64,000 bases of DNA from Myxocyprinus asiaticus (GCF_019703515.2 NC_059374.1:17709095-17773094); one strand, 5' to 3'. Positions 25,301 to 36,494 are shown, counted from the first letter of the stretch. Program-made: numbers and translations. Notes: generated from the letters alone by a model not told the origin.

Positions 25301-26113
25301 AAATTTGGTTCATCGTTTTGGGATTCCCAGATCTCAGTTCTATAAGTATTTACAGCTGCGCCACATACTCTGTGCTGTTTTTGGGAGTAGCACACACCCC
25401 CCTGAGGAGGCAGATGCTTTGGGAGAGGTGATTGCTGCTTTTGGAAAAGGTCATGAGGCATCAGTGTATTACTCCCTGCTAATTCAGAGTCTGGGGGATG
25501 GAGCCTTGACTTCTCTCAAGAGAGTATGGGAAAAAGATTTTAATTTGGTATTGGAGGATGGAGTGTGGACTAAGATTCTGAAAAATGTCAAGTCTGTATC
25601 TAGAGATGCAAGGGTTCGCCTTATACAATTTAAGATTTTACATTGATTTTATTGGACCCCCTCTAGATTATATAGGCTTGGTCTTAAAGACACACCCACC
25701 TGCTGGCGATGCCAATCAGAAGTTGGAGACACTACCCATGTCTTTTGAGGGTGTTTTAAGATCCAGGAGTTTTGGTTGAGGGTTCGGAGTTATTTGTGTG
25801 ATGTTTTGAACATTCAGGTTTTGCTTCATCCCAGACTATGTATTTTGGGGGATGGGGGGTCATGAATTTAGGGGATAATCACATTAAAAATTGGGTTCTG
25901 ACCAGTCTCATGATCGGCAGGCAAGTAATTTTAAGGGATTGGAAGTCAAGTGGAGCACCCTCTTTTCCAGAGTGGTGTGTGGAAATGGGGAGGGTAGCTG
26001 CATTTGAGGAAGCGGTAAGTAGAAGGCTGGGGTTTAGGGACTTATTTGTTAAAAAATGGGGCAAATATTTAGTTTTTTGGGGGACTCTCGGGGAGGGGAT
26101 GTGGAGAGTGTAG
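22400..26113 (+). pseudogene. LINE ORF2 (endonuclease plus reverse transcriptase), broken
   Basis: Starts at 22400 (MLNVNMSVISLSTWNVNG). Blocks of an APE-type endonuclease follow: STWNVNGLEHPIKRRKV, DIVFLQETHL, ANIYAPNADD and ILGGDFN. Reverse transcriptase blocks are PTGKTDGFAAEFFRSY, CKSYRPISLIQLD, GFIRGRSSSDNIRHL, GCPLSPLLFCLALEQLA and the catalytic LLLYADDILLFV near 24414. The C-terminal domain extends to about 26113. Reading moves between frames at least six times (near 22600, 22870, 23370, 23960, 24370 and 24660) and has stops, so no full protein can be made. Confidence 0.85.
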
Positions 26114-26402
26114 TTTAGTTTAATCATGTATGCTTATTATTATTTTATTTATTTAGATATATATATATTTTTTTGGGGGGGGGGGGGGGGTTGTGTGTGT
26201 GTGTTATGTGGGACCACAGGGGTGTTCGTTAGGGGTCAGGGTGGGATTGTATTAGTGGGGTTTAAATGTAAAATGTTGATTCTTTATATATGTGTTGAGT
26301 TTTTCACTGTCATGTGCATATGAATCAATAAAAATGTTAATAAAAAAATAAAAAAATAAAACGGGTCAAATTGACCCGTAAGTCCATTCAAGGGTTAAAG
26401 GC

Positions 26403-26872
26403 AAAGCTGACTGCTTTATGCATAAGTTTAAAACATTTGGACATATTGAGGAGTTCATGTATTTGCAGATACTGTGGTTTGTATTGTTCAATAAGTAAGT
26501 TGAGCACTGCCCATGTTGATAAGAATTTGATCATGTTGTTTTGTATTGACTGCTGGGGTTGGATCTCAGCGCTCTCAGTTTCACTCCTGGATCTTTCTTC
26601 CATATCACACTTGAGTTTATTTTCTCAGCCCCAGCTAAGCCTCAGTAACCTGAAGTTTCTGTTTAATTGAGTTAGCCAATCACATCCCCCTTGCAGTCTC
26701 TGGGACCCTACAGTATTGTTTTCATTATGGCATTTTCTGGTTTCTGTGTTATTGTTGTATTGTGTCTTGATAAAAACGTTAATGTAACAAAAACAAAAAA
26801 AAGAAAAAAGAAAGAAAGTAGGAGCTCAACAGCCCCAGATCACTTTCAGAAAGGGCATTATGCAAAATATGT
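26403..26872. other. intron, nothing recognised
   Basis: No exon and no clear transposon. A-rich GAAAGAAAG tract at about 26790-26817. Confidence 0.4.
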
Positions 26873-26962
26873 TCAGTGGAAGAAAGAAAGTCAAACAGGT
26901 TTGAAACGACATAAGGGTGAATAAATTATGACAGTTTACATTTTGGGGTTTCTATTCCTAAG
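26873..26962. mobile_element. partial foldback MITE (right arm only)
   Basis: GGAAGAAAGAAAGTCAAACAG and GGGTGAATAAATTATGACAG match the right arm of the AAAGGGATAGTTCACCC family; the left arm is missing. Lies 100 bp before the D3 exon. Confidence 0.6.
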
Positions 26963-27062
26963 GGTTTGAACACTTTTGCCAAGCACAATATATTCTTTAA
27001 GCCATGTAATATTCAGATTGTTTTTTTAGTCAATTGGAACAATTATCTAAATTCTGTTACAG

Positions 27063-27180
27063 TTGCTCCAGATGTCATGGTGGTGGGTCAGGAGGAGGTG
27101 TGGTATGTGGGACAAGAAAATGTAAAGCTGGACTGTAGAGCCAGCGCCAACCCACCTGCTAATTTCTTCCTCTGGACCAG
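27063..27180 (+). CDS. nectin3: nectin3 exon: third Ig domain (D3), first half
   Basis: The acceptor is ATTCTGTTACAG and the donor GTATGT. The exon enters in phase 1 (completing Phe) and leaves in phase 2 (AG of an Arg codon). It encodes APDVMVVGQEEVWYVGQEN and then VKLDCRASANPP, with the B-strand Cys and C-strand Trp (FLWTR) of D3. Splitting the membrane-proximal Ig domain over two exons, the second of which carries the F-strand Cys, is consistent with nectin gene structure. A partial foldback element ends about 100 bp upstream. Confidence 0.85.
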
Positions 27181-28049
27181 GTATGTGCTTTCAGCTATAC
27201 TAAAATTTGCTACATCTAATGTTTGTAGATACCATGTCCATCATCTCTGCATCCTGAAAACATGCTGAGAAGACTAAAGTTTTCCTGACCAAAAGTATGT
27301 TTGTATTTCAGTAAGTACTAACTTTGTACTAAAGTACAAGATCAGGGGTGTTACAAAGGGGAAAGCAGGATATATATAGGTTTGCCAGGTATTTATGGAA
27401 TTTATGTATTGATGATCTACCAGATTTAGTTGCCATTATGGGTCAGGGGTTGTTAAAAATGGTACTTCATGTGAAAAATGTTTTAGGTTTAGAGAGGTTA
27501 CATATTTGAACACTTGTAGGGCCAAAATGGCTTTGTTTACATTAATAGACCAAGTAGGATTTTTTTGACATGTCCAAATCAAATCTATTTAGCTTTTTGG
27601 AATCTGAAAAGGGAAATGAAGTCATCAAAAATCATTCAAATTTGATCTGATTCAGATGCCTAAACTCATTCAATCCAATCCACAAAAAGATAATTCTGAG
27701 ACACCTTCAAATGCGGTTTGAAATATATTTGAATTTTCAAATTGGGTTTTTGAAAATCTGAGTTATTCAGTCGTTCAGAAATCAAAAAGTTTTTTGCCTG
27801 AACAGATGGATCAAATTTCATCTTTTGCAAAATGCAGTGCAGATAGTTAGTCCTAAAAATTGGATAAAAAAAATTTATAAAAAAAAAATGTTTTAATTGT
27901 GTGCTAGGTAAACAAAGTCTATGTGAACTGTTGAGATTCTGTATCACCTCATTCTGTATTATGTTCCTATGAGCAAGGCGCCTGCAGAAGAAACAGCAAC
28001 CTTGTCAACAAGTTTTAAACTGACCGTCCTGTCTTCTGTCATCCCCCAG

Positions 28050-28201
28050 GCTGGGTGCACCAATGCCTGCAGGTGTGGACACATCTAATGACAGCCTAGT
28101 GTTTACTCGTCCTGTAGAGCAGAGTGACTCTGGACAATACAGGTGTGAAGTTCAGAACGATATTGGGCAGCGCTTTCAGGATATGAGCATCTTGGTACTA
28201 G
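28050..28201 (+). CDS. nectin3: nectin3 exon: third Ig domain (D3), second half
   Basis: The acceptor is TCATCCCCCAG and the donor GTGAGA. The first base completes the split Arg codon and the exon ends in phase 1. It encodes RLGAPMPAGVDT and then the DSGQYRCEVQNDIGQRF segment with the F-strand Cys, completing D3, and ends SILVL before the stalk. The two-exon D3 is about 90 residues, normal for an Ig domain. The intron separating its halves is only 868 bp, the shortest in the visible gene. Confidence 0.87.
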
Positions 28202-28805
28202 GTGAGAGGTCTCTTGTAAACTAAGAGGTTCACAGATGCCAGTGATGAAGTTTGAGGGAGGAACTTTACGTGATAGATTATTTTCTGACATTCTGACCTT
28301 CAGACAACATTCATACATATCCACACACAGTTTTTTTTTCTCATGTGAGGAATTGAGAAACAAACAAAAAAAAAGACACCAAGTTGGCAACTTGGTTGAA
28401 CAGTAGTGTTTTTTATTTGGGGGAGACTGGAGCTTGTTGTCACAAGGGCTATATCTCAGTAACTATAAGGTTAAAAGTCCAATTACATAAATTTGTGTTT
28501 TCTCTAACAGTGGTTTTGTATGTTGGTTTAAAACACCTAGTTCAAAGTCCCTCTTTAACTAGTTTAACTTCTGAGAATTCTTAAAAGCATACATTTTTGA
28601 AAACTTAAATTCCAATATCCAATTTTAACAGCTGTTGGGAAAACAAGTGAACATAATAAAACCACACAATCATACATTCAGGCTAGTGAGGCAGTTAACT
28701 GTATTATTATAGTACATTTTATCACAAAGGTTGAGCTATGTTCTCAGAACAAAGGCATTTTTCATAAATGTCAGATTGGGGCAAATTGTCAAATGTGTTT
28801 TAAAT

Positions 28806-29133
28806 GGGTCCCACTTTATATTATGTGTCTTTAACTACTATGTACCAACATTAAAATACACACAATACAATGTACTTATTGTGTAACTACATGTTGTTCT
28901 GCAAAATTCTCTCAAAATTCATATTTGCTGCTTCTGAGGTTGAGGTACAGTTAGGGGTTAGGGTTGGGTTTGAGTTAAGGTTAGTTTAGGGTTAATAGTG
29001 TAACTACAGATGTAATTAAATGCATGTACTTTCAATGTAAGTATAATGCAACAACATGTATTTACATAATTAGTACATTGTATCAAATGCTTAATTACAT
29101 AGTAGTTAAATACACCTAATATAAAGTGGGTCC
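28806..29133. mobile_element. foldback MITE with telomere-like core, copy 1
   Basis: Left GGGTCCCACTTTATATTATG pairs with right CTAATATAAAGTGGGTCC; the inner TTTAACTACTATGTAC and GTAGTTAAA also pair. The centre has GTTAGGGGTTAGGGTTGGGTT, a telomere-like TTAGGG-rich stretch. A 5' partial copy lies at 37868-38065. Total about 330 bp, no ORF. Confidence 0.8.
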
Positions 29134-30358
29134 TTTCAAGGTTATAAACATATACAGTTGTCCAAAACAATGGTTTGATAATTTTAAACGTTATACTTTT
29201 CATTTTTATTGTGTCACGTATTGTTTCGTGTTTCATAATTGTTTTACAGTTTAGATTTTGCTGTAAAGCCTAATATACTTTTTAATGGAAGGTTCCATTG
29301 TGACAACTTACCCCATATAGTGTGACAACATGCTTTCATTCAACATGACATTGTGTCACAAAAGGTCAACTAGCCCCAATGTCCCCCTTTTTATTAATTC
29401 TTCAGTAGGATGTTTGGTTTGACTTGTTAACATCCTGTATACAGGTAAGACAATCCGCTCAAGAATTAAACACACTGTACAATATGGTTACTGTTAGAGC
29501 TCATTTTGTTTCATTTTTTGAACTTTTGAAAATTCTTTCCAGCTGGATGTCCACAGTGTGTTGAAAGTTTTCTCCTTGCATGAGCATGATAACATGCAAC
29601 ATTTTTTATTTTTTTCTTTCCACAATTTATGCAATCTCTCAATTCATAAGTGTTTGTACAGATCGTCTTTTATTAAAATTATAGTCATGGACAAAGGAAC
29701 TCCTTCATGAAATAATTCACAGGATCTTTTGCTGTGTTTGTTATTGTGTTGTTTTATAAACAGGTGTGTGTTTGACTTCATCTAAATGTTCTGTTGATGA
29801 ATATGTGCATTTGCGAATCCCTTGCTGAAAACTGTTAACATGATGCTTTTTTGAATTTTGGCTGAACACAGCAAACAGTCCACACTTGGCCTGTGATGTT
29901 TCTGGAATGATGTAAATAAAGTTTGGATCAACGCTCACACAATTGTTTCCATTCAACCAGCTATTTGATGCTGTGTTTTTACTACGCATTTGGAAATTGG
30001 GCCCTTCCACTGGCCAGTGTTATTATCATAATGTAACCTAAATTACAACATTTCCGTTAAAGCTATTCTAAGCAATTCTGGGCTCTCTATCAACATATGC
30101 TGAAACATATTGAAACATAAAATTGCAAGTTACTTGCGGAGAAACACTGTTTTTTTTATAAATGTAAGTTTTCCTTCGCACTGCTCTTCTGTGTGTATGA
30201 ACTTGATGGTTCGAGGTATAATCATGGTTGCCTGTAATCAGTATATCCGAGCAGATCTGACTGGCTACACCAAGAGTTAGTGATAGTAAGAAGAAAGTTA
30301 TAAAAATGTGCAGTGTTCAAAAATCTGTTGTCTAAGCAATTAAGTAGGAATTCGTAGA
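29134..30358. other. intron, nothing recognised
   Basis: AT-rich sequence; no exon or transposon end seen. Confidence 0.4.
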
Positions 30359-30705
30359 TGCACCTGGGTGGCGGAGGACGAATCTCAGTTGCCTCTGTGT
30401 CTGAGACCGTCAATCCGTGCATCTTATCACGTGGCTTGTTGAGCACGTTACCGCGGAGACATAGCGCGTGTGGAGGCTCACGCTATTTTACGCTGCATCC
30501 ACGCACAACTCACCACTGGCCCCACCAAGAGCGAGAACCACACATTATAGTGACCACGAGGAGGTTACCCATGTGACTCTACCCTCCCAACCAATTTGGT
30601 TGCTTAGGAGACCTGGCTGGAGTCACTCAGCACACCCTGGATTCGAACTCGCGACTCCAGGGGTGGTAGTCAGCGTCAATACTCGCTGAGCTACCCAGGC
30701 CCCCC
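30359..30705 (-). mobile_element. tRNA-derived SINE, copy 2 (3' truncated)
   Basis: Minus-strand copy. The head GGGGCCTGGGTAGCTCAGCG is at the 30705 end and the element stops abruptly at 30359, lacking the tail present in copies 1 and 3. A short internal deletion removes the AGGGAGGGTAG context seen in copy 1. Confidence 0.83.
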
Positions 30706-30869
30706 AGCTGCACCTTCTTTTCTTTGTTTATTGATATGACATAAACAAGCAAGGACAAATGATCGAAGCCTGAAATTTCACACTAAACGAACCCGATAGC
30801 TCTGAATGTAAAATCATTATTGTAGGCTTATCATAGTGACTTGAATATGGTTCAAGTCACTAGAATATG

Positions 30870-31575
30870 GTTTTAAATTGGTCGACCATTATGGGGTTTT
30901 CAAAGGTCGTTGGCGATACCGATATCTAGAGAGCAGGATGGCCGATATAAATACAGATAAACACAATACAATTTAACAACAGCAAATTACATTTACACAA
31001 AATTTATAAAGTGAAACAAACACTTATTTTATGTAATATCTACTCAAATTTGCATAAAGTTGAAAAGGAAAAACCTTGAAAACAGAAAGTGTTGACTATC
31101 CATTAACAAATCTATTGGTAGATTTTAAAACTAACTCAAGGGAAAGTTAACACTTCTGTTAATCGGTCAAGCGAACGTGTTTATTGGATGATGACAATAA
31201 TTGCAAAATGGTCAAATATCGGTCGATTAATCGGCCTGGCCCATATACCGGTCTATGACTAGTTTTAAACACAGATATGTACTGTAGGGGTGGGCGATAT
31301 ACCGGTAGACACGATAAACCAGTAGAAATTTGACAACCGGTATACATTTTGGATTATCGTCTCTATCGCGGTTAAATGTGCACTTCATTCTATTCACTTT
31401 ACACGTACATGCTGCAGTAATCATTCTGTTGGAGAAATAGAGGAGGAATGTAGAGTGGCTTCGTGTGAGACTGTAAGAATTGAAGAAAAAGGGTTTCTCA
31501 GGCACTGAAAAGTTTTCAGCGGCCGCCCCAGAGAAATTTCGGGCAGACGAAGCAAATTCAATGAAATTCATCTTG
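30870..31575. mobile_element. hAT-like transposon fragments
   Basis: Two overlapping patterns are seen: GGTCGACCATTATGGGGTTT and ATCGGTCGATTAATCGGCC at about 30880-31230, and a hAT-type end GGGGTGGGCGATATACCGG at 31287, followed by diverged sequence with CAGCGGCCGCCCCAGAG. No transposase and no matched opposite ends found. Confidence 0.4.
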
Positions 31576-33266
31576 TGTAGTAAATACGCTTCTCATCTGA
31601 CATGCACAGCGGTGTTTCACATGATTGTCACGCATGCTGTATCTGGAGCATGCAAGTGCTCCATGCTCCTGAGTTTTTTTTACTCAATTTTTTTTGTGCT
31701 ATGGAGGAAGTCAAACATTTCAAATGGTGAGATAGCCTGACAATCTAACCAACACTAACAAGGAAAACAGCTAAATGTTTTCATGTGCCAACAATTATAT
31801 GCCATGCAGGTCTTTTAAACTTCACAAACACAGACTACACTATCATCACCCTTAAAAAAAAAAAAATAGAAAAAAAAAAAAACTAAATTAAAAAATGTAT
31901 AACCTTGCCTCAGAAAAATAAACATGAAGAAGCCATGTTGTTCGTTTATCTAATTGTATTCCAAAAAACGTACTAGCAGTTTTGGACTTCCGTGGTGCAC
32001 CAATTCTCAACATGTACAGTATGAGAAAAGAACAGAGAGACCAAAGGATATAGTGGAAATCATAAAACAGGCTCCTGTTCTTGAGAGAAATTAAAAGTCA
32101 CTTTTTAAAAAACAAATGTTGTTTGCAGGTGACATTTCACACAGGAAATGGATACACCAGTTAATTCCACATTTACTGCATATCAGCTGAAGAAGCAATA
32201 TTTTGAAAATCCCTTGAGAGGCTAAGAACCACTCTTTAAATCTTATTTACTCTCATAGTGTCTTCACATGTTTCCAAGCCCCAATCAGTTAGCCGATTTT
32301 CCACTATCGAGCCAGTGCGAGCCAGGGCTATCAACCATGTCAGCCTGGGCCAATAACCTCAGACCACGAGCCGTGAGACCAAAATCAATCTGCATTCCCA
32401 CCATATGGCCAATAGCCCTGCAGAGCTGCCCTAAAACCTGCCTTTAATACGCCGCCCTGGTGCCAACGTCACCAACGAGGTACCAGACTTTGGAGACTAG
32501 CTAGACCTCGAAGTGAACACGGATTTGTATTGTGTCCTCAATTGTTTTAATTTTATTTCCGAACCTGTACTGTTGTGCGCTGGATACACAACTTGGCAAG
32601 TTCGGCAACAATATATTTAATCAAGTCTTCATTTCGGCAGATGCCGCTGACCTGACAATTCACATTTTCATCAGCCCAAATATTCAGGAGAACCCTGATT
32701 TCATCTGCTGACCAGTACTGATGATTCTCCATTCTCCGTTGATCTGTTGAGTTAAGCTGGTAGCTAGATATGAAAGACTGGGAAATGAGTATCTTGGTGC
32801 TGAAATCTCTGACCTGACTCAGCGAAACTCTGCCTTTGACATTGACCCTGCTTCAATCCCCACTTGACCTTCTTTAACACAAGGGTAGTCGGTGGGCCAG
32901 GGTGCTTGGCTGTTGGCCCCGAGGAGGCACGATGAAGACCCAGAAGTGATAGTGGGAAAGCAACTATCCCTGGCACGCACTAGCATGGAATCATTTGGCC
33001 AGATAGTTGAAACGCGGCTATTGTGGCCTTTGTTACCTGAATTTGCAGTTGAGTTAGATTTAGTATTTTGCTTTGTCATTGCAAATTCTGTCCTTTTTAT
33101 CTTGAGAGATAACCTTTAAATAACCACCAGCCTATAAAAATGCTTTTTCGTTATGAGTACAATAGCATATTATGATGCAAACAGCAAATCTCTTGCAGAA
33201 TGATTACTCTGTTAGATTTAATGGTGAGTTGATAGGAAAAAAATTGCTCCCCACAGATTGTCTCTA
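31576..33266. other. intron, unclassified sequence
   Basis: A-rich tract at 31854-31880. The stretch at 32280-32480 (CGAGCCAGTGCGAGCCAGGG and following) is more GC-rich and looks transposon-derived, but no partner end was found. Short open frames here show no similarity I recognise. Confidence 0.35.
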
Positions 33267-33449
33267 CACAGGCCCCAAAAAGTATCTGGACACTTAAATC
33301 GCACTTAAAAATGTATGAACGTTTTGCTTGAAAAGTGTGCTTGTGCTATCTTCCTTAAAATAAAAAATGATATTTTATTATTTAATGCGATAACATTCAT
33401 ACATTTTTTAAGTGTGGCTTAAGTATCCAAATACTTTTAGGGGCCACTG
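33267..33449 (+). mobile_element. Tc1-type MITE, CAGTGGCCCC family, copy 2
   Basis: Flanked by TA on both sides (33265-33266, 33450-33451). Left CACAGGCCCCAAAAAGTAT, right ATACTTTTAGGGGCCACTG. Only 183 bp, a shortened relative of the element at 14505-14892 in the same orientation. Ends 51 bp before the last nectin3 exon, so the acceptor's pyrimidine tract begins almost at the MITE edge. Confidence 0.75.
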
Positions 33450-33500
33450 TATAGTTATATCTGTCTTCTTATATTTTCATGTTTGCCCTCTCCCTTTCAG

Positions 33501-34132
33501 AGCCACCATCTACCACTGCAGTCCCCACCACCACCAAGACCATCCTGCCTGAAACCAGTGTAACCATCACTGCTCCTATCAAGCATCATGCTCACTTCAC
33601 CTCCCCGACTCAGGCTCCTTTACCAGATAGCAGCCTGGGAACCATTGTAGGTGGCGCTGTTGGTGGGATCTTGGTCCTGGTGTTGCTTATGGCATTGGTG
33701 GGAGTTTTCTACATGCGTCAGAGGAGAACATTTAGAGGAGACTACTACACCAAGCAATACATAGGCCCCTCTGACATGCAGAAAGAGTCGCAACTGGACG
33801 TACTTGAACCCCATGAGCTGCAGGACGTTTACGGTGACGACTCAGGCAATGGCAGCCAGGACTTGAAGCCCAAACCCGAAGGAGACATTATCTATCCCGA
33901 TTATGCCAATGACCATAAAGACATTGAGGGCTGGGGAGACAATCTTAGCCTTCAGAGAGAAGGCACATATTATTCTGACCAACACAACCATCACAACGTA
34001 AACCCAAGCGGGCCTCCGCTAAACAATGGCTCTCTTTACCTGCAGGACGACTGCTATGACAACGGCACAGACAGCGATTATGTGTCCCATGTAGATGGAT
34101 CTGTGATTTCACGCAGGGAATGGTATGTTTGA
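33501..34132 (+). CDS. nectin3: nectin3 last coding exon: stalk, transmembrane helix, cytoplasmic tail
   Basis: The acceptor follows the pyrimidine tract CCCTCTCCCTTTCAG. The exon completes a Glu codon, then encodes a Thr/Pro-rich stalk of about 47 residues, a 24-residue membrane helix (33644-33715, starting IVGGAVGG), a basic stop-transfer RQRRTFRGDYY and an acidic tail. The tail contains PSDMQKESQLDVLEP and ends at TGA (34130-34132) after EWYV, the class of C-terminal motif that binds the afadin PDZ domain. The middle of the tail (GDDSGNGSQ, DQHNHHN) seems lineage-specific. Helix and tail share a single exon. A MITE ends 51 bp before the exon. Confidence 0.9.
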
Positions 34133-34634
34133 AAACAAAGCTGGGGAACATTACTGGACAACAATAATTTAAAAAACAATGGAGAAAGTATTATTTAACT
34201 CAGAAAAGTGTGAGAAAGTGTTAACAAAAATGTATCCTTCTAGCTCAGTTTTTGATTTTATCCTCACGTTTTGTACGTAGCGAACGGCTGTAATTTACTG
34301 CAAATCTGTTTAGAATGGGTTTTCGTTCAGTGGACTGCTGTGAGACTTCAGGACGTAAAGGGAGAGGTTTACATGGTTTATGATCACAGGGTGGACTTAC
34401 ACAAAGAAAACAAGTCTGCTAAAATTAAGCTGCACTGTGTGCGTAACCATTCCAGTTACCACATTGCACATGACTGTTAGCTTCAAAACCAGGTGCAGCA
34501 TTTATTTGGTTCTTTCCTCTCTCTTTTTTTAAGATTTATATGACTTCTCCGTTAATAGGAGCAAAGTATCACTTTAGTTTCATATTAAGAGTCACATTTA
34601 CTGAGTTTGAAAGTCTTTTGTTTTGACTGCAGGG

Positions 34635-34636
<2 letters not shown>

Positions 34637-34699
<63 letters not shown>

Positions 34700-34700
34700 A
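34637..34700. repeat. (AC)n(AT)n microsatellite
   Basis: About 19 AC units followed by about 12 AT units, within the presumed 3' UTR. Confidence 0.95.
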
Positions 34701-34779
34701 TATGCGTATATACACGTTTATATGTACGAGTAAACAGTAAAAATTATTTTCTTAATCAGAGTGTATTATTGTTTTACGG

Positions 34780-35195
34780 CTAAACATCCTTAAAGCAAGA
34801 TAAATTATCTTGAGAAGCAAAATTGTGTAAGATAAGTTTATTGTTGGTTCTCAATTTGTAATTTTTTGTTTTTGTTTTTGTGTTTTATTAAATTTTATTG
34901 TTTAGTTTTATTTTTTGTTTGTTTTGTTTTTGTGTTTTGTTATGTTTTGTGTTTAGTTTTATTTTTTATTTTTTTTGTTTTAAGCCTAAATCTAACCAAA
35001 TTTAGAAAAGTTTATGTTTAAAACAAGAGAACTATTTGCCAGTTGGGTAAGAAAAATGCTTCACTCAAGATATATTCTCTGAAAACTTATTATCATACAC
35101 AAATGCTTCTCAATTAAATGTATCTTGTTAAGACAAATTATGGCAAATAAGTTAAACATATTGATTAAGAAAATGATTTTTTTGCAGTGTAGAAA
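34780..35195 (-). repeat. dispersed repeat CACTGCAAAA family, reverse copy
   Basis: Ends TTTTTTTGCAGTGTAG and contains TTATCTTGAGAAGCAAAATT near 34806, matching the family at 12980-13236 in reverse. A T-rich low-complexity stretch (34860-34980) is included. Confidence 0.45.
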
Positions 35196-36488
35196 TATTC
35201 TACAAGTTTCACTTAACACATGCATTTTATTTTTAACCCAGCTGGTCTATATTTTGACATATTTCAACACACACCATTCTTATAGCATATCTCTTTTCAT
35301 AAATGAACAAGTTAATAAGCAATCAGTGTAGTCCTGAAAGAACGGTTTAATGTGGCTGTGCTGAAGACCTGTCATAAGGGGCGAATGGGGGTTGACGTTT
35401 GCTTAGACAGATCAAAAGGACCACGGTCTGCCCCTGAGGTTGCACTGAAGCCTTGTGGCATTTGCCAATTTAGTGCACTCCTTTTAATTTTGTGCTGATT
35501 TCTTTTTTTCTCTCCCTTTCTCCACCCTTGCTACTCATACACTCCCTGTGCGAGACATCCAGATTTCCTAGAATAAACTGTCTGGCAGTACATCTGTTGT
35601 ATGTGCTTCCTTTAGCATGCTGCACCTCAAAGATCGAACTTTGTAATTAATATTTTCTGCCCTCCTCCAAACAGACCTTATTTTATTTGATCTCAGAGTT
35701 GTGCTGAGCATCTGTTTGCAAGCACGCAAGGTTGTTTTTCTTTCTAGATCTCAATGGTCAGGCTCTGCATGCCTGTTGAAAAAGATACGGCAGTTGCTAT
35801 TACTTTGATTCATTGTTCGTAAATCCACAGCACTGTTTCTACAGCTGTGCTCCTGTCTATATTAAGTTTTCAGGACATTTTTTTTTTTCAAAATATCGCT
35901 CTTCTTTTTTCTCTTCTTTAGATTGTATCACTAACAATTATCATAATTGTTAAAAAGGACATATCTGTAGCACGAGTTAGAGTTTAACTTTTCAATCCAT
36001 TATCATTGCCTGTTTGTCTCATTTAGTCCAGAATGTGTTCATGAAACACAATAAATCTGTTGTTTTCAGACAGTTCAGACTATTGCATGCATATCCATGT
36101 AATGAGTTGATTAAGTTGCAGAAACTGGTGAAAACTGAGTGAAAGTTGACACAGTTTGGTTACAGTGTTTTTCTTTTTTTTTTTTAATAAAGTATATATT
36201 AACAAGCATAGTGCCTTTGGCTGTACAAATATGCATCAGATTTTTGTCAATATTTAATGAAGACACACTTTGTTCCCAAAGTGTTATCTGTTTTTGCCAT
36301 TTATTGTTTGTTGGAATTTATTTTTCTTATTTTTTATTTGCCTTTAAAGTTCAAAAGCACCTGAAATGGTGAAATCTTACTGAAAATGTATAACAGTAGC
36401 ACTTTTAAGTGTTAGGTTGGACAGTTGCAGTACATGTATTATAATTGTTTTGTTTGTAAATATTCTGGTGGGAGATATTTGTCTATGG

Positions 36489-36494
36489 AATAAA
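36489..36494 (+). promoter_or_regulatory. candidate poly(A) signal for nectin3
   Basis: AATAAA in the context TCTATGGAATAAACATA, followed by T-rich DNA. An alternative earlier signal lies at 35572-35577 (GAATAAACTG, with a GT-rich stretch after it). Which one is used cannot be decided from sequence alone. Confidence 0.4.

Larger units (their letters stand above)
20478..26357 (+). mobile_element. L1-type LINE, apparently full length
   Basis: A two-ORF non-LTR retrotransposon with 5' region, ORF1 (20617-21460), spacer of about 940 bp, ORF2 (22400-26113) and an A-rich tail (TTAATAAAAAAATAAAAAA). Target-site duplications AAAACAGGTCAAAT (20464-20477) and AAAACGGGTCAAAT (26358-26371) differ by one base and bracket exactly this interval. 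The target lies in the element at 18457-26402. Both ORFs carry frameshifts, so it is inactive. Confidence 0.88.
18457..26402. mobile_element. foldback DNA element split by Tc1 and L1 insertions
   Basis: The left end (CCTTTAACCCTTGAATGG, 18457-18474) pairs with the right end (CCATTCAAGGGTTAAAGG, 26385-26402). Next to each end is a GGGTCAAA-TTnACCC palindromic word (18493-18511 and 26363-26377). Removing the Tc1 (18671-20252) and the LINE (20478-26357) would leave about 480 bp, a reasonable size for a MITE. This is the host of the nest. Confidence 0.75.
3981..34132 (+). other. nectin3: nectin-3 gene locus (five visible coding exons)
   Basis: Nectins are Ca2+-independent Ig-superfamily cell adhesion molecules of adherens junctions; the tail binds afadin. 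Five exons flanked by AG and GT join in one frame into about 515 residues: V-type Ig, two further Ig domains, one membrane helix and a tail ending EWYV. Assignment to nectin-3 rests on the tail: RRTFRGDY, PSDMQKESQ and the C-terminal SHVDGSVISRREWYV resemble nectin-3 better than nectin-1, -2 or -4 as I remember those families. Visible introns are 10,657, 11,777, 868 and 5,299 bp. The signal-peptide exon is not seen, so the 5' end is missing. Teleosts can carry a and b paralogs; I cannot tell which this is. No stop or frameshift is seen, so the gene looks functional. Confidence 0.88.

Noticed and set aside
32819..33119. Overlapping open frames on both strands near 33 kb
   Set aside because: They lie in a GC-richer segment that looks transposon-derived, and the peptides show no domain I recognise.
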